A stretch of DNA of 64,000 nucleotides from contig NC_092120.1 of the NCBI RefSeq assembly GCF_045679555.1, positions 8,607,805 through 8,671,804 of the forward strand, in the 5' to 3' direction. This document shows positions 1 to 11,344 of this stretch, piece after piece; the first letter of the stretch is position 1, and every line of letters begins with the position of its first letter. The translations under genes and the position numbers were made by a program. A model generated the notes under the pieces. It was given only the letters and a program-made list of their open reading frames with translations, had not been told where the DNA came from and did no database searches. Source of the stretch: Salvelinus alpinus. Its lineage: Eukaryota > Chordata > Actinopteri > Salmoniformes > Salmonidae.

Positions 1-227
1 GTGTGTGAGAGGGAGAGACATAATGATTGGTGACAGTACTTAGGATGCTGACTTGAACAGTGATGTGCTACTTTTAGATGCTAAATCTGTGTACGTGTTG
101 GTGTGTGTGTTGGTTGGCGTGTTGTGTGTCACCCATCCTTTAGGCGTTAAACTGAGCACAGTAAAGTAGAGCAGCACTGACTGACACACAGCTTCTGTTC
201 TCTCTCTCCTCCCCTGCAACCTTCTCT

Positions 228-2721
228 CTTTGTCTCCTCCCTCTCCATCCTACCCTTCAACCGTCTCCCCTCTCTGTCTGTTTCCTCTACCCTTCAACTG
301 TCTCCTCTCTCTGTCTGTTTCCTCTTCCCTTCAACCGTCTCCCCTCTCTGTCTGTTTCCTCTACCCTTCAACCGTCTCCTCTCTCTGTCTGTTTCCTCTA
401 CCCTTCAACTGTCTCCTCTCTCTGTCTGTTTCCTCTACCCTTCAACCGTCTCCCCTCTCTGTCTGTTTCCTCTACCCTTCAACCGTCTCCTCTCTGTCGG
501 TTTCCTCTACCCTTCAACCGTCTCCCCTCTCTGTCTGTTTCCTCTACCCTTCAACCGTCTCCTCTCTGTCTGTTTCCTCTACCCTTCAACCGTCTCCCCT
601 CTCTGTCTGTTTCCTCTACCCTTCAACCGTCTCCCCCCTGTCTGTTTCCTCTACCCTTCAACCGTCTCCCCTCTGTCTGTTTCCTCTACCCTTCAACCGT
701 CTCCCCCCTGTCTGTTTCCTCTACCCTTCAACCGTCTCCCTTATCTGTCTGTTTCCTCTACCCTTCAACCGTCTCCCCTCTCTGTCTGTTTCCTCTACCC
801 TTCAACCGTCTCCCCTCTGTCTGTTTCCTCTACCCTTCAACTGTCTCCTCTCTGTCGGTTTCCTCTACCCTTCAAACGTCTCCCCTCTGTCTGTTTCCTC
901 TACCCTTCAACTGTCTCCCTTATCTGTCTGTTTCCTCTACCCTTCAACCGTCTCCCCTCTCTGTCTGTTTCCTCTACCCTTCAACCGTCTCCTCTCTCTG
1001 TCTGTTTCCTCTACCCTTCAACCGTCTCCCCTCTGTCTGTTTCCTCTACCCTTCAACCGTCTCCTCTCTCTGTCTGTTTCCTCTACCCTTCAACCGTCTC
1101 CCCTCTCTGTCTGTTTCCTCTACCCTTCAACCGTCTCCCCTCTGTCTGTTTCCTCTACCCTTCAACTGTCTCCTCTCTGTCGGTTTCCTCTACCCTTCAA
1201 ACGTCTCCCCTCTGTCTGTTTCCTCTACCCTTCAACTGTCTCCCCTCTCTGTCTGTTTCCTCTACCCTTCAACCGTCTCCCCTCTGTCTGTTTCCTCTAC
1301 CCTTCAACTGTCTCCTCTCTGTCGGTTTCCTCTACCCTTCAAACGTCTCCCCTCTGTCTGTTTCCTCTACCCTTCAACTGTCTCCCCTCTGTCTGTTTCC
1401 TCTACCCTTCAACTGTCTCCCTTATCTGTCTGTTTCCTCTTCCCTTCAACCGTCTCCCCTCTCTGTCTGTTTCCTCTACCCTTCAACCGTCTCCCCTCTC
1501 TGTCTGTTTCCTCTACCTTTCAACCGTCTCCTCTCTCTGTCTGTTTCCTCTACCCTTCAACCGTCTCCTCTCTCTGTCTGTTTCCTCTACCCTTCAACTG
1601 TCTCCTCTCTCTGTCTGTTTCCTCTACCCTTCAACCGTCTCCCCTCTCTGTCTGTTTCCTCTACCCTTCAACTGTCTCCTCTCTCTGTCTGTTTCCTCTA
1701 CCCTTCAACCGTCTCCCCTCTCTGTCTGTTTCCTCTACCCTTCAACCGTCTCCTCTCTGTCGGTTTCCTCTACCCTTCAACCGTCTCCCCTCTCTGTCTG
1801 TTTCCTCTACCCTTCAACCGTCTCCTCTCTGTCTGTTTCCTCTACCCTTCAACCGTCTCCCCTCTCTGTCTGTTTCCTCTACCCTTCAACCGTCTCCCCC
1901 CTGTCTGTTTCCTCTACCCTTCAACCGTCTCCCCTCTGTCTGTTTCCTCTACCCTTCAACCGTCTCCCCCCTGTCTGTTTCCTCTACCCTTCAACCGTCT
2001 CCCTTATCTGTCTGTTTCCTCTACCCTTCAACCGTCTCCCCTCTGTCTGTTTCCTCTACCCTTCAACCGTCTCCCCTCTGTCTGTTTCCTCTACCCTTCA
2101 ACTGTCTCCTCTCTGTCTGTTTCCTCTACCCTTCAACTGTCTCCTCTCTGTCGGTTTCCTCTACCCTTCAAACGTCTCCCTTATCTGTCTGTTTCCTCTA
2201 CCCTTCAACCGTCTCCCCTCTCTGTCTGTTTCCTCTACCCTTCAACCGTCTCCTCTCTCTGTCTGTTTCCTCTACCCTTCAACCGTCTCCCCTCTCTGTC
2301 TGTTTCCTCTACCCTTCAACCGTCTCCCCTCTGTCTGTTTCCTCTACCCTTCAACCGTCTCCTCTCTCTGTTTCCTCTACCCTTCAACTGTCTCCTCTCT
2401 CTGTCTGTTTCCTCTACCCTTCAACCGTCTCCCCTCTCTGTCTGTTTCCTCTACCCTTCAACTGTCTCCTCTCTCTGTCTGTTTCCTCTACCCTTCAACT
2501 GTCTCCTCTCTCTGTCTGTTTCCTCTACCCTTCAACTGTCTCCTCTCTCTGTCTGTTTCCTCTACCCTTCAACTGTCTTCTCTCTGTCTGTTTCCTCTAC
2601 CCTTCAACTGTCTTCTCTCTGTCTGTTTCCTCTACCCTTCAACTGTCTCCTCTCTGTCTGTTTCCTCTACCCTTCAACCGTCTCCCCTCTCTGTCTGTTT
2701 CCTCTACCCTTCAACTGTCTC
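228..2721. repeat. Pyrimidine-rich minisatellite, 34-37 bp unit, about 70 copies
   Basis: Tandem array whose unit contains TTTCCTCTACCCTTCAACCG followed by a TCTCCCCTCTCTGTCTG-like part. Copies differ by loss or gain of CT/CTC steps and by C/T changes (CAACCG versus CAACTG). One strand is almost purely pyrimidine, so triplex or slipped structures are possible. The long plus-strand reading frame through it (873 codons of Ser/Leu/Pro/Phe-rich repeats) follows from a stop-poor unit and is not a gene. A single diverged unit reappears at about 3729-3765, beyond the inserted mobile elements. Confidence 0.95.
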
Positions 2722-3728
2722 AAATCAAATGTTATTTGTCACATGCTTGGTAACCAGCAGGTGTAGACTAGCGGTGAAATGCTTACTAACAGGCCCTTCC
2801 CAACAATGCAGAGAGGGAGAAAAGACAAATAATAATAGAAAACGTGACTAGGCAACAGGATAGACTAAACGGTAACAGCAGCGTATGTGATGAGTCAAGA
2901 GTTTGTGCAAAAAAAGGTCAATGCAGTAACTCCGGGTAGCTATTGGTTAACTATATTGAACAAAAATATAAACGCAACATGTAAAGTGTTGGTCCCATGT
3001 TTTATGAGCTAAAATAAAAGGTCACAGAATTTCTCCATACGCACAAAAAGCTTAGTTCTCTCAAATTTTGTGGCCTAATATTTGTTAAATCCTTGTTTGA
3101 GCATTTGTCCTTTTTAAAGATAATATGCCACACCTATCAGGTGGATCGATTATGAAGCTGATTAAACAGCATGATCATTACACAGTTTTGTCACACAAAA
3201 CAATGCCACCAATGTTTTGAGGGAGTGTGCAATTGGTATGCTGACTGCAGGAATGGCCACCAGAGCTGTTGCTAGAGAACTGAATGTTAATTTCTCTACC
3301 ATAAGCTGTCTCCAATGTCGTTTTGGAGAATTTGGCAGTATGTCCTACTGGCCTCAAAATTGTAGACCACGTGTAACCATGCCATCCCAGGACCTTCACA
3401 TCCGGCTTCTTCACCTGCAGGATCGTCTCAGAACAGCCACCCGGACAGCTGATGAAGCTAAGGAGTATTTCTGTCTGTAATAAAGCCCTATTGTGGGAAA
3501 ACTCATTCTGATTGGTTGGTCCTGGCTCCCAAGGTTGCCCTCCTGACCAGTCGTGTGAAATCCATACATGAGGGCCTAATTCATTTATTTCAATTAACTG
3601 ATTTCCTCATATGATGAACTGTAACTCAGTAAAATCATTGAAATTGTTGCATTTTTATATTTTGGTTCAGTATATTTAACACAGTTTTATGGCTTGGGGG
3701 TAGAATATGTTCAGGGTCTTGTTGGTTA
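2722..3728 (-). mobile_element. 3' tail of an L2/Rex-like LINE, antisense, split by a Tc1 element
   Basis: The left edge reads CAAATCAAATGTTATTTGTC, the reverse complement of the TTTGATTTG tail common at the 3' end of salmonid LINE families. The LINE-like sequence runs 2722-2951 and resumes after the inserted Tc1 element at 3675-3728 (TTTATGGCTTGGGGGTAG onward). No open reading frame is kept. Family assignment is from recall of salmonid repeats, not from a search. Confidence 0.65.
2952..3674 (+). mobile_element. Non-autonomous Tc1/mariner element with transposase remnant
   Basis: The ends are inverted repeats: the left reads TATATTGAACAAAAATATAA and the right, reverse complemented, reads TATACTGAACCAAAATATAA. 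They are flanked by TA, the Tc1/mariner target. Inside, 3217-3480 encodes about 87 residues resembling the N-terminal helix-turn-helix part of a Tc1 transposase ([20 protein letters not shown]). The catalytic DDE part is deleted, so the copy cannot move itself. It sits inside an older LINE tail. Confidence 0.85.
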
Positions 3729-4923
3729 CAGACTCCTCTCACTCTCGGTTTTCTCTACCCTTCAATCTTCTTTCTTTCTCGCTCTCTCTCCCTTTAATCT
3801 TCTCATCTCCAAATCCCTCTCCCCTCCTCATTCTATTTTTATTTGTCCACTTCACTCTTCTCTGTATTTTATAGTTTTTAATATTAGTTATCTGTTTAAG
3901 GCATCCTTACCTTAGCGACACAGCGCGTACACACACACACACACACCATAAATATCCTAGTCAACCCATGCTGTTCTAATGATAGTCTACAACCCCCGGG
4001 GGGTTAGTCATTTCAGAGGGTGGGTTATATTTTATATCCCTGGGGGGTCGAATGTCTCAAACCATTCCTCTCCTCATCCTCCTCTCATCTTGGCTTAGAG
4101 AGAGTTAAACTGGGTTGGTTTTCCTCTTATTGCTCTGTCTGTGACTGACAGCAGGCAGGCTTTCCTCAGCCCTGTCCCTCTGGGCTTTCTGCCTGCCTGC
4201 CTTCCCGGGATTAAACATGTGTGTGTGTGTGTGTGTGTGTGTTGAGTGTGCGTGTATTGTGTGCTTGCGTACTATGTGTGCATGCTTATCAATACAGGTC
4301 TGTGTAATGACCTGTGGCGTGCAAGGTTGACTCAATTCATACTCCCCAGTGAAGACGAGCAATCCTGGGATTCAATAGCCCTCCATGCCTCCCTCCTTCC
4401 CTCACTAGAGCCGAGCAGGTCCCAGAGCTAATCTATAGTTGGTCTATCTGCTGCAGGTGGATTGAAGTGAGGCTGCTGCCTGATCCCTCACAAACACTCC
4501 AAACACCTAGATCACACAGCAGTAGGCCCCTACACTAGGACACAATATACACACAGGTCACAAGGCCTGGAGAGGCACCAGGATCCAGCTAGAACACGCT
4601 CAGATTCTGAACCCTTCACTCTGTGCACTGACTCATTCACCTCACTCCCCCTCATTGATTTGTCAGTATAAGAAAGGAACCTTATCTGTGAAGGAATATG
4701 GCGGAAACTCCCTTTGGCCCCATGCTTTCATCAACCTAATGCTGTTAATAGTATGAGGGGAATACCAGTGCTTCTGGCTCTGTTTAATCCACAGCAGAGT
4801 CTCCAGGTGGGTGGGTGGTTGTAAAGAGGTTCTGTGGTTGCAGAAGGGTTATTTTGTGGTTTGAGTCTGACATTGGGTCAGTGCTGGGAGAGATGGTGGG
4901 TAATTCTAGGAAATGCCTTGCTT
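3729..4923. other. Non-coding stretch, no gene seen
   Basis: The left edge resembles a diverged unit of the preceding pyrimidine minisatellite, followed by pyrimidine-rich sequence and short CA (about 3930-3946) and TG (about 4217-4241) runs. No splice-bounded coding segment was recognised on either strand. It lies 5' of the first visible nectin exon, so it is probably intron or upstream sequence of that gene. Confidence 0.5.
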
Positions 4924-5094
4924 GTTTTCTTTGCTCTCTCCTGCTCTCTTCTTTCTCACTCTCCATCTCTTTCTCTCTCTCTGTCTCTCTTTCTCTCTTC
5001 CTGTCTCTGTCTCTCTGTCTCTCTCTCTCTCCCCGTCTCTGTCTCTGTCTCTCTTTCTCTCTCTCTCCCCGTCTCTGTCTCTCTTTCTCTCTCC

Positions 5095-5132
<38 letters not shown>

Positions 5133-5442
5133 CCCTGTCTGTCTCTTTCTCTCTCTTTCTCTCTCTTTCTCTCTCCCTGTCTCTCTCTTTCTCTCTTTCT
5201 CTCTCCCTTTCTCTCTCCCTGTCTGTCTTCTCTTTGTTTCTCTGTCTCTCTTTCTCTCTCCCTGTCTGTCTTCTCTTTGTCTCTCTGTCTCTCTCTTTCT
5301 CTCTCCCTGTCTGTCTTCTCTTTGTCTCTCTCTCTCTCTCTTTCTCTCTCCCTGTCTGTCTTCTCTTTGTCTCTCTCTCTCTTTCTCTCTCCCTGTCTGT
5401 CTTCTCTTTGTCTTTCTGTCTCTCTCTCTTTCTCTCTCCCTG

Positions 5443-5474
<32 letters not shown>

Positions 5475-5535
5475 CCTGTCTGTCTCTTTTTGTCTCTCTG
5501 TCTGTGTTTCTGTGTGTGTGTCGCTCTTCCTGTTT
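4924..5535. repeat. Polypyrimidine CT/TCTC simple-sequence tract
   Basis: About 600 bp of nearly pure C/T on the plus strand, made of CTCT, TTTCTCTCTC and CCCTGTCTGTC steps. Overlapping frames on both strands are open (Ser/Leu-rich forward, Arg/Glu-rich reverse) because the sequence lacks stops. They are not genes. Confidence 0.95.
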
Positions 5536-6290
5536 AAAGACCATGGTAGCAGAGGTAGGCTGTGTGGATTGCTCATAACCACCACCAGAGAAGACCGTCA
5601 GTCCTGGCCTTTGACTCGTGTCTCTATAGGGATGGTGTGTTTTCCACCCCACCTTCTTCTCTGTCTTCCACAGTAGTTTGTGTTTCTCCACTCAGAGAGG
5701 ATGGACAAACCAGTAGAACCAGTTATGATGCTAAAATAAATTTCAGTATCAATCACTTCGGTGTGTGCATCATATTAAGAAGTGTGGGAACACACACAGA
5801 GTGAGAGATTGAAATGTTGGTAAACATTGACAGGTGTGTCGCAGCAGATAATTTGTTTTTACGTAGAACAGGTAGACCGGACAGACACACCGACGCACAC
5901 TCATTCATACAGTTAATTACATTCTCATTCAGACATGCACGAAAGACACCTTCTGGTGACTTGTCAGGACGTTGTGGTCCTGATAATGTAGGAAAACATG
6001 TACACAAACACACACCAATCCCTGTACACAGCGTGTGTGTGTGTGTGTGTGTGTGTGAGCCCAGAGTAAATGGCTGGTTCTAGAAAAGCATAAGCCATCC
6101 AAATGATTTATGACCGGTGTGGAGCGTACTGGGCTTTTTCCTCTTCACTACATGTCCTGTTTCCTCCACTCATCGCTAGAATGGGGGAGGCGCACACACA
6201 CCCCTCTAGCAGACTCCTGGAGCTTTGACCTACTTGCTTACTGTAGGTAGTCTTAATGGTGTACCAGACCATTCCACAGCACTACAATCT

Positions 6291-6620
6291 GTCATCAGGC
6301 AGACTGGGGCCTGCTCCCAATAGTCCCAACAAGCTTCCTCTCCTCATCAGGCAGACTGGGGCCTGGTCCCAATAGTCCCAACAAGCTTCCTCTCCTCATC
6401 AGGCAGACTGGGGCTGGGGCCTGGTCCCAATAGACCCAACAAGCTTCCTTTCCTCATCAGGCAGACTGGGGCTGTGGACTGGTCCCAACACGCCTCCTCT
6501 CCTCATCAGGCAGACTGGGGCCTGGTCCCAATAGTCCCAACACGCCTCCTCTTCTCATCAGGCAGGCTGTGGCCTGGTCCCAATAGTCTCAACAAGCTTC
6601 CTCTCCTACTCCCCTTTCCT
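6291..6620. repeat. 52-bp tandem repeat just upstream of a nectin exon
   Basis: Six copies of a unit beginning CATCAGGCAGACTGGGGCCT and containing CCCAATAGTCCCAACAAGC. Copy starts are at about 6293, 6345, 6397, 6455, 6503 and 6556, so most are 52 bp with one gain and one loss. The array ends about 85 bp before the exon at 6705. Confidence 0.9.
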
Positions 6621-6704
6621 TCATGGCCTCTGATGTAGAACATGGAGGGGAAAACAGGAAGCCGTGGTGAAAGGTGCACTAACGTCCTCTCCTCTTCCTC
6701 CCAG

Positions 6705-7420
6705 GGACTGTGTCTCAGCAGGTGAAGGTGGAACCGGAAGTGATGTCCTACCCCAGCCAGGCGGTCAACCTGAGGTGTGCCTTCGCAGATGCTGGAGGGA
6801 TACAGCTCACACAGGTCAGTGTCAGACAGGAACTCGTATGTAGACAAATGGATTTGTTTTTACAACATGAGAAGAAAGTCTTAAATGATCAGACACACAT
6901 ACAGGAACTAATGTCTGGACTCGTGGCTTTTACCGTCATAACAATTTACGTCCATGACCAATAACAAGATAAAATTATTATTAAGACATTTTGTCCCTGA
7001 TCATCCAAGTGTACGTGCACACTGTACATGGAGGGTCTTTTATCTACCATAGTGTAGATAGCAGAGGTGGACCAAGTCATTGTTTTACAAGTCACAAGTA
7101 AGTGTCAAGTCCCAAGTCAAGACAGGCAAGTCCGAGTCAAGTCTCAAGTCCCAAACAAGTCATAATGTGCTCTTCACCAAATGTAATACCATTTCATATT
7201 TTTAACAAGAGTAAGTTAGTATATGACATTTACGCAAATCATGAATGCTTTTAAAAATATCTATATATTTATTACTTTACAAATAAACGTTATATTTCCT
7301 TGGAAATACATTGGTAGCCATGAGAACCCCCCCCCCCCCCCCCCCCAATGGTGATCGACTGTCAAGGATCGCTATGGGGCGCAATATCGGGCGTTGTAGG
7401 CTTGTACTCAATCGCCCAAC

Positions 7421-7513
<93 letters not shown>

Positions 7514-10500
7514 CTCTCTCTCTCTCTCTGTGTAGTTACAGTAGGCTAACGTATGTCAATGGTTTTAGGAACAGCAGTAACATCAGGCAGGATTTAGGCT
7601 GCCAACTGCCTAGCCAGTTGTAGCTCAATCTTGGGTGCAATGATCACGTTCCCGCACCGACTGACTTTGTGGAGGCTCATTGATTTAATGTTACGTTAGA
7701 CTACATGATACACTAGTAAAGTAATAAAATATATACCTGTCGGCTATATTAGCCACGACTTACCGTTCTTTGTGCAGCTTCAAATGTCGAACAAAGTTGG
7801 AAGTTGTTGCGCCTCCGTCTGTCATTTTCTTCCCGCATGTTGTGCAAGTTGCAATCCGTTTTTTGTTGATACAATGTCGTCTTCATATCCGAAAATAATC
7901 ATTTTGGGTATCATCTTTCCAAGGGCTCCATCTGAATTCGCCCGCCGACGTTCCTCTGCACTGCCACACGCAACTTTTTCTCAGCTGCCACAATTTGATT
8001 GGCTGCTGTCCGATTCAAACTGTAATCCGTTAAATGAAGAGTTGATGCGCTGCACACTTTTTTTAATAGCATCATTTTTAATATTTGTGCTTGGGGAGGG
8101 TATCAAGTCAGTTTGGGGAGGGTATCAGGTCAGTTTGGGGAGGGTATCAGGTCAGTTTGGGGAGGGTATCAGGTCAGTTTGGGGAGGGTATCAGGTCAGT
8201 TTGGGGAGGGTATCAGGTCAGTTTGGGGAGGGTATCAGGTCAGTTTGGGGAGGGTATCAGGTCAGTTTGGGGAGGGTATCAGGTCAGTTTGGGGAGGGTA
8301 TCAGGTCAGTTTGGGGAGGGTATCAGGTCAGTTTGGGGAGGGTATCAGGTCAGTTTGGGGAGGGTATCAGGTCAGTTTGAGTCATAAGGCTCAAGGTCAA
8401 GTCACGAGTCATTGGAGTTAAAGTCAAAGTCGAGTTGCAAGTCATCATATTTGTGACTCGAGTCCATACGTCTGGTAGATAGTAATACATGTTCACAAAG
8501 AAAAGATTAAGAGTCGCTGTTATTTATTGACCCCTTTTCCCCATTTGACAGGTTGTGTAATATTTGAATGAATGAACTTGACTCTACTACGCAGGTGTCC
8601 TGGATCTATGAGCCGAAGGAGGGCGAGCGGCTCAACATCGCCGTGTACCACCCTAACTTTGGGGCAAGTTACCCCACATCGCCCCTGAAGGGGCGGGTTC
8701 GCTTCACGACGGACCCCCCCTCCCTCAGCAACCCCTCCATCCAGATCTCGGACGTCAAGATGACTGACGAGGGGAAATACATCTGTGAATACGCCACCTA
8801 CCCCAGCGGCAATGAACAGGGTGTCACCTCCCTCGTCATGCTAGGTAGGACCGTATGTGTGTGTCTTTCTTTAGGATGTGTGTGTGTTTTCTGTTTCCCT
8901 AGTGTGTGTGTGTCCATGTTCTATTATGTATCTGTGAGTGCTCTTGTGCCTCCCTCTACCCCCATCCCATCCGACCTCTACCCCCATCCCATCCGACCTC
9001 TACCCCCATCCCATCCGACCTCTACCCCCATCCCATCCGACCTCTACCCCCATCCCATCCGACCTCTACCCCCATCCCATCCGACCTCTACCCCCATCCC
9101 ATCCGACCTCTACCCCCATCCCATCCGACCTCTACCCCCATCCCATCTGACCTCTACCCCCATCCCATCCGACCTCTACCCCCATCCCATCCGACCTCTA
9201 CCCCCATCCCATCCGACCTCTACCCCCATCCCATCCGACCTCTACCCCCATCCCATCCGACCTCTACCCCATCCCATCCGACCTCTACCCCCATCCCATC
9301 CGACCTCTACCCCCATCCCATCCGACCTCTACCCCCATCCCATCCGACCTCTACCCCCATCCCATCCGACCTCTACCCCCATCCCATCCGACCTCTACCC
9401 CCATCCCATCTGACCTCTACCCCCATCCCATCTGACCTCTACCCCCATCCCATCCGACCTCTACCCCCATCCCATCCGACCTCTACCCCCATCCCATCCG
9501 ACCTCTACCCCCATCCCATCCGACCTCTACCCCCATCCCATCTGACCTCTACCCCCATCCCATCCGACCTCTACCCCCATCCCATCCGACCTCTACCCCC
9601 ATCCCATCCGACCTCTACCCCCATCCCATCCGACCTCTACCCCCATCCCATCCGACCTCTACCCCCATCCCATCCGACCTCTACCCCCATCCCATCCGAC
9701 CTCTACCCCCATCCCATCTGACCTCTACCCCCATCCCATCTGACCTCTACCCCCATCCCATCTGACCTCTACCCCCATCCCATCCGACCTCTACCCCCAT
9801 CCCATCCGACCTCTACCCCCATCCCATCCGACCTCTACCCCCATCCCATCCGACCTCTACCCCCATCCCATCTGACCTCTACCCCCATCCCATCCGACCT
9901 CTACCCCCATCCCATCCGACCTCTACCCCCATCCCATCCGACCTCTACCCCCATCCCATCCGACCTCTACCCCCATCCCATCCGACCTCTACCCCCATCC
10001 CATCCGACCTCTACCCCCATCCCATCCGACCTCTACCCCCATCCCATCCGACCTCTACCCCCATCCCATCCGACCTCTACCCCCATCCCATCCGACCTCT
10101 ACCCCCATCCCATCTGACCTCTACCCCCATCCCATCCGACCTCTACCCCCATCCCATCCGACCTCTACCCCCATCCCATCCGACCTCTACCCCCATCCCA
10201 TCCGACCTCTACCCCCATCCCATCTGACCTCTACCCCCATCCCATCCGACCTCTACCCCCATCCCATCCGACCTCTACCCCCATCCCATCCGACCTCTAC
10301 CCCCATCCCATCCGACCTCTACCCCCATCCCATCCGACCTCTACCCCCATCCCATCCGACCTCTACCCCCATCCCATCCGACCTCTACCCCCATCCCATC
10401 TGACCTCTACCCCCATCCCATCTGACCTCTACCCCCATCCCATCTGACCTCTACCCCCATCCCATCCGACCTCTACCCCCATCCCATCCGACCTCTACCC

Positions 10501-11298
10501 CCATCCCATCCGACCTCTACCCCCATCCCATCTGACCTCTACCCCCATCCCATCCGACCTCTACCCCCATCCCATCTGACCTCTACCCCCATCCCATCTG
10601 ACCTCTACCCCCATCCCATCTGACCTCTACCCTACAGGTTAAAATCCTGTCTATGCAGCTTAATTGCTATTATAAGTGGTATTGTCAGATCAATTGTGTT
10701 TCTGTTAATGGGTTAGAACCATTGCTCTAACCTGGACGCAGCTCCCCTCTCTCCCCTCTGGCGTTTATTGATCCGGCTGCTTGTCATGCTTGGTGTCAGC
10801 TCTTGTCCTGATTGCTCTATTCACATTCAACAGCCATGGGGAGAGAGAGAGAAGGGGGGGGGGAAACAAACAGATAGTCTGTCTTGTTTTCGCCGGTCTA
10901 TTCGTTTATCAATATTGGTATTCATTAATTATTATTCCCTCCATCCCTTCATCAGCCAAACCCAGGAACGCTGCCTCCGGGGTAACAGTGATAGCCTCCA
11001 CTGTCGCCGCGGGAGCCCAGCCAGTTGTCGTGGCCCGCTGTGAGTCGACCGACGGTCGCCCTGCTGCCCAGATCGCATGGGTGACGGCTGTCAACGGCAA
11101 CGCTACCTCCGCCTCTACGGCGGGCGCTGACAACACCGTGACGATAACTAGCCAGTACATGCTGGTTCCCACAGCAGCAGACAACGGCAAAGACATCAGC
11201 TGTTTGGTGTCCCATAGGACCCAGGCCAAGCCTGAGAGCTTCCTGATGAAACTGGCCGTCGAGTGTAAGGCCACTGCACACACTGGTGCACACACGCA

Positions 11299-11344
<46 letters not shown>

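Larger units (their letters stand above)
7062..8474. mobile_element. hAT-type non-autonomous transposon inside the V-domain intron
   Basis: The element begins CAGAGGTGGACCAAGTCA and ends TGACTCGAGTCCATACGTCTG. The reverse complement of the end (CAGACGTATGGACTCGAGTCA) is an imperfect match to the start. It is flanked on both sides by the 8-bp duplication GTAGATAG (7054-7061 and 8475-8482), the size expected for hAT insertion. The interior is AAGTC/CAAGTC-rich near both ends and contains a C-run, a CA microsatellite and a 22-bp minisatellite. No transposase was seen. It makes up about 80 percent of the intron 6815-8594. Confidence 0.8.

Noticed and set aside
230-2851. 873-codon open frame rich in Ser/Leu/Pro/Phe
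   Set aside because: It is a read-through of a 34-37-bp minisatellite, with no domain, no splice logic and multiple equally open frames of the same repeat.
8568-9721. Apparent extension of the nectin V exon into a Pro/Ser-rich repeat protein
   Set aside because: A good donor follows CTAG at 8844, and the next exon restores the AKPRN junction of nectins. The Pro-rich part is the intronic minisatellite.
8953-10632. Regular repeats considered as a CRISPR array
   Set aside because: Units are head-to-tail without unique spacers, in vertebrate intronic DNA.
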